Position numbers and translations under genes: made by a program. The notes beneath the pieces are model-generated. The model had not been told where the DNA came from. It worked only from the letters and a program-made list of their open reading frames with translations, and searched no databases. 19,328 nt of DNA from Cyclostephanos tholiformis (Eukaryota > Bacillariophyta > Thalassiosirophyceae > Thalassiosirales > Thalassiosiraceae): positions 1 to 19,328 of the forward strand of contig JALLPB010000241.1 in assembly GCA_036939975.1 (NCBI GenBank), in the 5' to 3' direction. Shown piece by piece: positions 9,421 to 17,300 of the stretch (position 1 is the first letter of the stretch; each line of letters opens with the position of its first letter).

Positions 9421-9518
9421 AATCAAAGAATCCATTGCTGATGAAGGATAAAGCTGGGGGATGAGGAACCAATGCTGACATTAATGTGTGTAGATCACTC
9501 CCAAAGTGCATAGAATTA

Positions 9519-10035
9519 GCAGAGATGCATCAAACTGAGGGGAAATTTTGGAAAAATTTGCATGATGGCTTCTTGTTAATGACTGCAATTGAGGCGGCTT
9601 ACCTTGCTCCCCAGTTGCAGCTGGCAGTGCAATTGACTTAGTTGCTGATATTTGCAGCATAATTTGGGACTGCAACAGGCAATCATTGACTGAGATGTGT
9701 CAAGTTGAAGTTGGCAGACCAAATTGATGGGAAATTTGGAAAAATCATTTTGGATTTTCTTCTTTTGACTGCTATTGAGACAGACTAAACCTGCTCCCCA
9801 GTTGTGGTGGATGGTGCAAACTTTTGTCTTGATGTGGTTGTTGATGCCTGTGCACAATTTGGGATGACAACAGACAATCATTGACTGAGATGTGGCAAGT
9901 TGACCATGACAAACCAAACTGATGGAAATTTTGGGAAAATTTGCATGGAAGGTCTTCATGTTTTTGACTGCAATTGAGGCAAACCTACCTAGCTCCCCAG
10001 TTGTTGCCAGTGGTGTGATGGTAATGATGTGTGCA
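9519..10035. repeat. Tandem repeat, unit about 189-194 bp, roughly 2.6 copies
   Basis: Units begin near 9541, 9730 and 9924, each opening with a GGAAATTTTGG-like sequence. They share TTGACTGCAATTGAGG-type and GCTCCCCAGTTG segments, and each full unit closes with CAATCATTGACTGAGATG. A partial unit end lies at 9519-9540 and the last copy fades near 10035. The array ends about 70 bp before the transposon end; a G13 run (10061-10073) lies between. Confidence 0.85.
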
Positions 10036-10096
10036 GCCAGCTACAGCACAAACAGAGAGAGGGGGGGGGGGGGATTAGTTCTTAATTATCTAGAAT

Positions 10097-10105
10097 TTTT
10101 TGAAA
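10097..10105. repeat. Target site duplication, left copy (9 bp)
   Basis: TTTTTGAAA directly abuts the left transposon end and pairs with TTTTTGATA at 14115-14123 (8 of 9 identical). A 9-bp duplication is within the 8-11 bp range usual for Mutator-like elements. Confidence 0.75.
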
Positions 10106-10178
10106 GGGAAAATAGGTCATTTATACTCACTTTTAAAAAATGCCATGGTAATATCACACCATCATTGGCTACCATGTA
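10106..10178 (+). repeat. Left terminal inverted repeat
   Basis: It aligns to the reverse complement of 14042-14114. Identical blocks include ATGCCATGGT and, just inside, ATCACACCATCATTG. Similarity becomes patchy further in, where the ~30-bp repeats take over. Confidence 0.9.
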
Positions 10179-10182
10179 TAGA

Positions 10183-10372
10183 TCACTCCTTCATTTTTAC
10201 ATCTTCATTTATCACCTTTTTGTGCTTGTAGCTGTTCAAATATACACACCTCTGCTACTATTATGGTTGCATATCATGCTACCTCAATATTAGTATTTCA
10301 TTTATCACACCTTTTTGTTTTAAGCTGGTAAAATATACACACGCTAAGGATTTTCTTGTTTTTTCTGTCACC
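10183..10372 (-). repeat. Left subterminal array of ~30-bp repeats
   Basis: A degenerate unit with core (C/G)TTCATTTATCACACC, read on this strand, recurs with TCAC-like anchors near 10183, 10212, 10244, 10274, 10305, 10337 and 10368. The spacing is 29-32 bp. The clearest pair is 10206-10250 and 10299-10341. The orientation is opposite to the right-hand array. Transposase binding sites are a reasonable guess. Confidence 0.65.
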
Positions 10373-10615
10373 CTTGATCCAATTCTTTCTTGGCCATTTT
10401 TGGCAATCCAACCCCTTCTTGCCCTGTTCAGCCCCAGCAATTACTCTGCCACACCCACGCTGATCTGTTCTTGACCTATCACACATTTCTTGGTCGGGCA
10501 TAACCATAAGCGGCACCCTTTCCATCAATACTCTTCACCAGTCACCATCCCACCTTCCTTGCCTCACTGATATTGCACCTGTTGCTATCGCACCTGTTGC
10601 CTTGTGCACTGAGAA

Positions 10616-13600
10616 ATGCCTCATACTTGTAAAACGGAATCAGCAAGCAGTTCTCATCAGTCACTAAAAAAGGCAGCAGCAGTTACGAGGAATGCCACAA
10701 AAAAGGGGAGCATGGGGTTGCATTCAGCGGCTACCAGCAACATGAAAAAAGGGGACAGCTGCATGGGGGGGGGGGTTGAATCACTGCCAACGCCCCCTGC
10801 TGCATCAACACAATGTGCATCTAAGAGACAGCAGCCGCCATCTACCACACCTACTAAAAATCCCCCAATCACAACCAAAAAAGGAGCAGAGCTAGTGCGT
10901 TGTGCAGATGCAGTGCCTCACACTGAATTACCCTCTCCTTCATTGTTGACAAACTCCAGAAGTAGCACCAGATCCGGGAAGGGAGAGACACCAGATTAGC
11001 CAGGAGCTTCCTATCCAAGAGGTAGAGCAAGGGTACTACCATGAACACTGGAGGACATTGAAGAGGACATGGGTGCTGGTGTAGTTGACACTCCCGTTGC
11101 AGCGGCAGCATCCACATTGATCTATCAACTTGCATATGATGATGATAGCGGGTATGACGACAATGACAAGGAGGAGGAGGGGAAGGAGGAGGAAGGGAAG
11201 GAGGAGGTCTTGAGTTCCACAAGTGAATCCAAGTTCAGCATTCCTGAAGGACTTGTTTTTTTGGATGACAATGATGTTATCTTGATTGGTCCCAATTCTG
11301 ATGATGAGCTTTTTAGCTCATACTCAAAGAATAAATCGTGCAATAAGAACTTTGTACCAGGTGGACCACAGTCCCCTGATCTAAGCAACTACCCCAAAGG
11401 TGCAAGAGAGGAGGTGTGGTTAGCATACAAGAAGAAGCGCAAAGCCTACAACAATAAGGAATGAAGTAAGCGGGCAAAGATTGCATGGGAAGCTGCTACT
11501 ACCACTTCTGCAAGTTTGGGATGCAATAGTGACCAACTCCATTCAATGACTGATGTCGAGAGTGATCCATTGCTTGTGGGGCATTCCTTCTCCTCCAGGG
11601 ACATAATTCACCTGCATGTTGCAGAAGAAATGACAGTCAATTGCAGCAATGATCAGAACTTCACCACAACTGGAGTTGATTTTTATGTCCATGCATCTTT
11701 CACTGAATGTGACAGTTGGATGGTTCATTCAGCCGTTTGTCGGGAAGGTGGTGATGACCTACAGATCCCACCCAAGTTTTGAGTTCATCAGATTGACACA
11801 AAAATCTGGTAGGTCCCTTACTACTCCACTCAAATTGAAGATGATTATCCCTCTAATAGTAGGTGCTATTGGAGACAATCCTGGCATACCTCATGCAATG
11901 CTTTGGGAAATATTAAAGCCATATGCCAATGACTATGCACTGGTGGACAGTATCTTGCAGGAAGGATGAGATCTTGCAAGGATGTGTACAATATGCAAAG
12001 GGTCTTATGCAAGAGTTACAGGGGTTAGGCCATCACGTTCAAATCCTGTATGCAAACAGAAGAGAGATATTGCAGGCTGTCTGTGGGGTTGTTTTACACG
12101 AGGAGATGATACGTCTCATGAGGGAAGAGCGGACCATGGATAGGGAAGAGCAGGTAACATTTATCCAACGATGGAAGAAAGAGAACGAGCTTTTTCTAAC
12201 TGATAAATTTGGTATGGCTGATAGTACTCATCAGTATCAGTTCATTAAGGAAGTTCTGTTTGTGCCCTCAAGCTGTACTAATGTGGTTCCTCTATTGCAC
12301 AATGTTACCCAAGCTGATGATGCTCACTCTCAATTTGGCAAGTATATTCTCTATTCGGCATACGGGACGAATGCCAATGGTCAAATGTCAGCTATTGGTT
12401 TTGGTCTGTTGTTTGGAAATGAGGATGAGAGGAATTGGAAAACCTTCTGGACCTTTATCAAAACACTTCATGTGTCGCTTGATGCACCTATCAAGACATT
12501 CCTCATGGATCAGGACGAGGGTTCCGCTTGCGCTTTTAATGAAATTTTTGAAGATGCTGCCCAGTTCATGTATTCTTTCCACCATAGGCAAAATATTCTA
12601 AAGAGGTGTGGTGGCAAGGGTAAAATCCCACATTCTGCATTATGGGTATACAATATTCTCAGCTCGTGTCATTTGGTAGATTGACTCAAACAATGCAAGC
12701 ACAAATACTATGATAAGATGCACTCTACTGATATGCACTACCTGCAGAAATTGCCTGATGAATGTCAATACCCAGCAGCTAGATGCAATATGGGTAATGG
12801 CATCTGCATGTTTGGTAAGTCAGCATTGTCGGGAGTTGAGTCAATGAACAATGTGAACTCTATTGCATGCCAAAGGACTGCTGTCCACATTTTGAATGAC
12901 ATAATCTTGTTGTTGAAGCTTGAGTCCAAATGAATCCACCGCTATAAAGAGCTTGCTTGGCAACGAGAGGACATACTCACAGACAAAGGGATGAAACTGA
13001 TGGAGGAGTGTTTTGAGGCAGTGAATGTGAGGGATTATCAGATGTCTTTGGTTACCATAGACGATGGATGACACCGTGCACCAGTTAGTAAGGCTACAGT
13101 GAATTCTACTAGATATACAGCTGTGATCTCATCAGCTGGACATTATTGATCCAGATTTGGATCATGTACTTGCAGACAGCCAGCAACTGATGGAGTGCCA
13201 TGCCTACATATGGTGGTAGTGGTGAAGTCCAGTTCCATTGAAGGACTGTCGAGAGTTCAGATTATGCCATACTGGTGGACAAGTACCCACTGGCAAGCCC
13301 AATACCCACTGGAGGTCAACTGCAGAGCCAATTTTTCCATGATCACTGTTAAAAGAAAATATTGCCCCAATGAACTGCTGTGATATTGTCCCTCTTGGGC
13401 CACTGCAAAGAAGAAGGACTGGCCAAGGACTCATCAATGTGAGAAGAGCGTCTCCAACCTCATTGAGGAATTAGCAAAGAAGAGGAAGAGATGAGTTCGG
13501 AAGTTCTGTCGGGTGTGTCACATATAAGAATCCAATGAACAAAGGGAAGCTCGACGTCATCAACTTGGAAGGAGGAGACAGCAATGACAACAAAGATGGC

Positions 13601-13618
13601 CAAGAAGGGTCGGCTTAG
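10616..13618 (+). pseudogene. MULE transposase pseudogene (D-D-E core and SWIM zinc finger)
   Basis: The reading path starts at MPHTCKTE (10616), passes a low-complexity N-terminus and an acidic stretch, and shifts frame near 11760-11785, 11970-11990 and 13520 before ending near 13618. The catalytic core is recognisable: first Asp at 12316/12319 (QADDAHSQFGKY), second Asp at 12508 (FLMDQDEGS), then HHRQNI, and the Glu at 12838 (SGVESMNNVN). A SWIM zinc finger C-x-C-x9-C-x-H lies at 13165-13209, followed by MPYWW. In-frame stops are TAG 10997 and TGA at 11039, 11462, 11967, 12682, 12931, 13069, 13147, 13381 and 13492. The pattern suits C-to-T decay of CGA and CAG codons. The protein would have cut and joined the element's ends; it can no longer be made whole. 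Confidence 0.9.
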
Positions 13619-13658
13619 ATTTAGGACTTCATGTAATTATGCATGCACATGGTGGGCA

Positions 13659-14030
13659 GGTGAAATAGTGAAACAGAGCCATTAAGCAGGTGTGACAAAT
13701 AAATAGGTATAGCAGTAGAAGTGAGATAAATGAACAGTGTCTTTAAAAAGTTTGATACATAAATATTTGAGAGTGAGGTGTGACATTCTAAAAGTCCCAA
13801 AAAATAACTGTGGACGAATTTGTTAGAGGGCAGATGAAGAGGAGACAGGAGGTGTGTGATGAGAGTGACGGATGGTCATAATGAGAAAGTGAAACATATT
13901 AACAGTTTATTGAAAGAAGGTGACACTAATGAACTAGTAGAAGAAGGCGAAACAAATGAACAGCTGTAAGGAAGCCGGTGAAATAGATGAATTAATTTTA
14001 GCGATAGGTGTGTATATACAAACGGATTGG
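13659..14030 (+). repeat. Right subterminal array of ~30-bp repeats
   Basis: A degenerate unit with core GGTGAAACAAATGAACAG recurs with GTGA-like anchors near 13660, 13692, 13721, 13751, 13780, 13810, 13838, 13865, 13889, 13920, 13947, 13978 and 14008. The spacing is mostly 27-32 bp. The best copies are GATAAATGAACAG (13724-13736) and GAAACAAATGAACAG (13949-13963). It mirrors the left array. Confidence 0.7.
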
Positions 14031-14041
14031 AAAATGAGCAG

Positions 14042-14114
14042 GTACATGTGGTCAATGATGGTGTGATTTAACCATGGCATTTTTCATAAGTGAGTATGAC
14101 CTATCTATTGTCCC
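14042..14114 (-). repeat. Right terminal inverted repeat
   Basis: The reverse complement begins GGGACAATAG and matches the left end at about 53 of 64 positions without gaps. The element boundary at 14114 is set by the adjoining target duplication. Confidence 0.9.
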
Positions 14115-14123
14115 TTTTTGATA
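14115..14123. repeat. Target site duplication, right copy (9 bp)
   Basis: TTTTTGATA follows the right transposon end and pairs with TTTTTGAAA at 10097-10105. Confidence 0.75.
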
Positions 14124-14371
14124 TAGTATATATTATTGATCGCGCCAAATAAATGATGGAGGTATACATTTCGCGGATCTAAATATCGTTAATTTTATCA
14201 ATATGACTCCTATTAGAAAAGAGGAAATATATCTACATTTGGATGTATCCAAAGATTCCAAATGAAGCTGATATTGTAGTAGTAAGTTACATATTACTAT
14301 GTCTAATTTGCTCCCGGATTGCATGCAGCACACAGGACAACAGCGAAATACGAGAACCACCTACCTCCACA
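14124..14371 (+). promoter_or_regulatory. Upstream region / 5' UTR of the BRCA1-like gene
   Basis: The 248 bp between the target duplication and the chosen start codon must hold the core promoter, unless the promoter lies inside the transposon. It is AT-rich. GTAAGT at 14282 with an AG after a pyrimidine-rich stretch at 14328 could be a very short 5' UTR intron (47 nt, low confidence). Bases 14155-14194 resemble 7801-7840. No TATA box is asserted. Confidence 0.35.
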
Positions 14372-17300
14372 ATGGCGGACGCCCCCCCCTCCCGTTCCAC
14401 GTCATTTCCTTCCGAAGATCCGTCGTCATCGATGTCGGAAGATGACGATGATGACGACGATGACGACGACGGGGCGTCGTCGAGTCTCCTCTCCTCCGCC
14501 GAATCGCCGGGATTGACGACGACTGCACGCGGTGCCGCCGCATGCGACGAGAGTCGAGGACGACCCGACGCCATCACCGCCGCCGCCGCGTTTCATCCAT
14601 CCCTCGAGGCATCCGCGGCTGCGGCGACTGTCGGTTTGGGGCGGGGAACCGCCGTCTGTCTCCGCCACGACGGCGTGGATCGCAATCACGATGGAGGGGA
14701 TCATGCCGGGAAGAGGAGAGGGGGGGAGGAGGGGGAGAATAAGAAGAAGAAGACGAGGCCGCTGCAGAGGATACTCGACAGATCGATTCGTAAACGACGT
14801 CCTCCTCCCGAACTCGAGGACCGGGAAGACCGCGAAGATGAAGGCGACGACGACGCGACGGAGCCCCTGGTCGTCGACGTCAATGCCCCCTCCCGATTCC
14901 GCGAATCGTACGAATCCAAGAATTCGCGCAACCCTAAAAACCTCGAGAACATTAACGCGATAATTAGGGACCAGGAGGCCGCGTTGCTAATATCGAGGAT
15001 CGTCGAGACGAGGCCGGCGGTGATGTTCGAGGGTACGGTATCGGAAACGTTGGAGGAATTCAGTCCCCTGACGTGCCCGCCAAGCCAGCCGGCATGGGGA
15101 TGGGGGGGGTCGGATAGGCTTGCGTCGCGTGATGATGACGGTGATGATGACGACGATGACGACACGGGAGAAGTAGTTTTGGATGGCGGAGAGGACGATG
15201 GGGGGGATGCCCGTCCTTCCGTGGGGGTCGATGTCGGGCCTGCAGCGGAGGAGGAAGAAGAGGGAGAGGAAGATGAAGGCAATCTCCTCAAACAAGCCGC
15301 GATCGATAAAACCCGGCTATTAGGGATAAGCGGCGGCACGATTGCAGCGGGGCCGCGAATTGCTCCTGCTCTCGATGACGCCGCCGCCGTAAGGAAGAGG
15401 GTCGCGACAACGAAACGGGGCAGGGGTGGGGGTGCGACTGCGCTCGCCTTGGCCGCGGAGTACGACGTCGAAGACGCCGCCATGAATGCCGAGGACGGAG
15501 AGAACGACGAGTGCAACAATGAAGACGAACGACAACTCAGCGGCAAGAGGAGGCAGCGCAAGGGAGGACGGGGGGGAGGGATTACGGCATCGGCCTTGGC
15601 GGAACCGGATGACCTCGCCTCATTGGCCACGACGGCGAAGTTGGCATTGGCGGCGTGCGTCGGTGGGGGGCGGATCGCCGTCGAGAAGAGGGAGGACGCC
15701 GTGTCGCAGCTAGGCAAAGACCAGGACTTGATGAGCCTACACGAAGGAGGGAAGTGTCCGCGCACAGCGGCGTTGTCCGAGCGAGTGGAATCGTCGTTCG
15801 AGAATGACGATCGACCTCGATCCGAGTCAACTTCCGGGATAACGACGGAGAGACGATCTGAAGCCAAACACGAAAAAATGGGTCCTTACGCTGCTGCACA
15901 GTCCGAAGGAATGATATTGTCGCTCGGGAATGAAGGTCCTCCATCCTTTTCCGGGACGACGGCGGAGAGGCAATCCCAATCTGAACCCCTGCTGTCGTCG
16001 CCCCACCCCGAAGCAGTAGCGCAGCCTGCCCCTTCTTCGTCTGCGAAGGCAGCAGCGACGAACGCGACGAATGATACAACGAGGGCCATTAACGAAATGA
16101 TACTCGCTCTTCGCCACGAATACGACGAGATGGGAAAGGCTCTCATGTGTCCCATATGTCGCAGCACGTTAAAGGAAGCCATCATACTGCCATGCGTCCA
16201 CGCGTTCTGCCACGCCTGTTTGAAAGACTACTACAATCCCCCGAGGCGGCTTCAGAGCTCGAAAGGAGGGCGCAAGGTGGCGTCATCCCCGCCCCGGAAG
16301 CCGAAGGCCGAGTGTCCCGTTTGCAAAACGGCCAATCCCGGCAAGCGATCCGGCGAGAAGTGTCCGCATTTGGACGAGATCGCGAAAGCCTTTAAGATGA
16401 TGGGGCGCGCATTTTCGTTTACGCCTATTAAGTATGCAGCGGACATCGTCATGACTCAGTTGGATCCGAAGGACAACGTCGGTCGTGGTGACGTCTTTGA
16501 CTCAGATGAGGAAGATGAAGAGGGAGTGGGAGAGGAAAAGGTAAAGGAGGAGAGAAAGATGCCTGCCCGTAAGAAGATCTCTCCCATACACAAATACGAA
16601 CAGCACCTTCAGTTGGCCAAGGCCGTCCAGGCCGCCTTCGTCGAACAGGCGGAAAGCCAGTCACTTCCGCACACCAGTTGCAGAGAGAAGCTGGAGAATC
16701 AGATGAAGGTCCTTCGATATCGGCAGTTGGCCAAGGAGCAAGAGGCCGTTGTGCGCGCCGACGAGCAAACGTTGACCAGGAAGGTGAAGAGGTTTGGAGG
16801 GAAGAAGCATATGGTCGCAGCCGTTACCGCAGCGTTTGCCGCCGAGGCCGAATTAGGAAACAGAGAAGATGCTGTGTCTGCGTCCACGTCCAGAAAGATG
16901 GATCAATTAGAATCTAATCAGGCGTCTGCTGATGCTGCGTTGAGTAAAACTGAGTTTGTGGCAATGAGTACTTCGGATGTAAACTGTTTTTCAGAATCGA
17001 AAAAGATCGCCGCTAAGAAAGGGTCGGCTACTGACAATTCAATAATACGTTCAATGGACGCCGATGTAGGACGAAATGAGATTGATGAATTGAAAACGAA
17101 AAGTGTTGAGGATGAAGCAAAAGACGGCTCAACTGTTGGCGAAGATGTATTTTGCACTGCACCCGATGAATCACAAACTGTGGAGTATGACACTGCAAGA
17201 GAAGAAAGTCAGACAACATGGAACGCTCCCTTGTCTACTACAATCGCATCGTCGATGAGAAATGCTCGTCATTCGATGGGATCTGTGGCTACAGCTAATA

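Larger units (their letters stand above)
7309..9518. other. Gene-poor AT-rich region
   Basis: About 2.2 kb without an intact gene. Composition changes sharply from the GC- and CpG-rich genes to AT-rich, CpG-poor sequence. Apart from the G-run at 7327-7347, it holds broken minus-strand reading frames (listed separately) and a ~60-bp stretch (about 7780-7840) that resembles sequence just upstream of the BRCA1-like gene. No RNA gene was found. Confidence 0.6.
10106..14114 (+). mobile_element. Mutator-like DNA transposon (MULE), complete in outline but dead
   Basis: A 4009-bp element bounded by terminal inverted repeats that begin GGGA(A/C)AATAG at each end and match at about 53 of the first 64 positions without gaps (hand count). 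It is flanked by a 9-bp target duplication with one mismatch. Inside each end lies an array of ~30-bp degenerate repeats in inverted orientation. The interior carries one transposase-like pseudogene on the plus strand. The element is AT-rich and CpG-poor against GC-rich neighbours. Stops and frameshifts show it is not autonomous now. It lies between the Sec63-like gene and the BRCA1-like gene, with its right end 257 bp from the latter's start codon. Confidence 0.9.

Noticed and set aside
9481..9959. Minus-strand open frames within the tandem repeat
   Set aside because: They arise from the repeat unit itself and show only repeated short motifs, with no sign of a real protein.
11462..13494. TGA codons in the transposase read as sense (recoding or selenocysteine)
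   Set aside because: There are also frameshifts and a TAG, and the neighbouring intact protease gene ends with TGA, so C-to-T decay is the simpler explanation.
13659..14030. CRISPR array, because of ~30-bp periodicity
   Set aside because: The whole period is degenerate with no constant repeat and unique spacer pattern, it mirrors an inverted array at the other transposon end, and the genome is eukaryotic.
14243..14371. In-frame N-terminal extension of the BRCA1-like protein (start at 14243) with a hydrophobic stretch
   Set aside because: A signal-like segment does not suit a nuclear protein, a possible 5' UTR intron covers part of it, and the ATG at 14372 has a better context.
14701..15867. 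A 388-codon open frame antisense to the BRCA1-like gene
   Set aside because: It mirrors GC-rich, Asp/Glu-rich coding sequence (Ser/Pro-rich shadow), has no domain, and the plus strand carries the clear gene.
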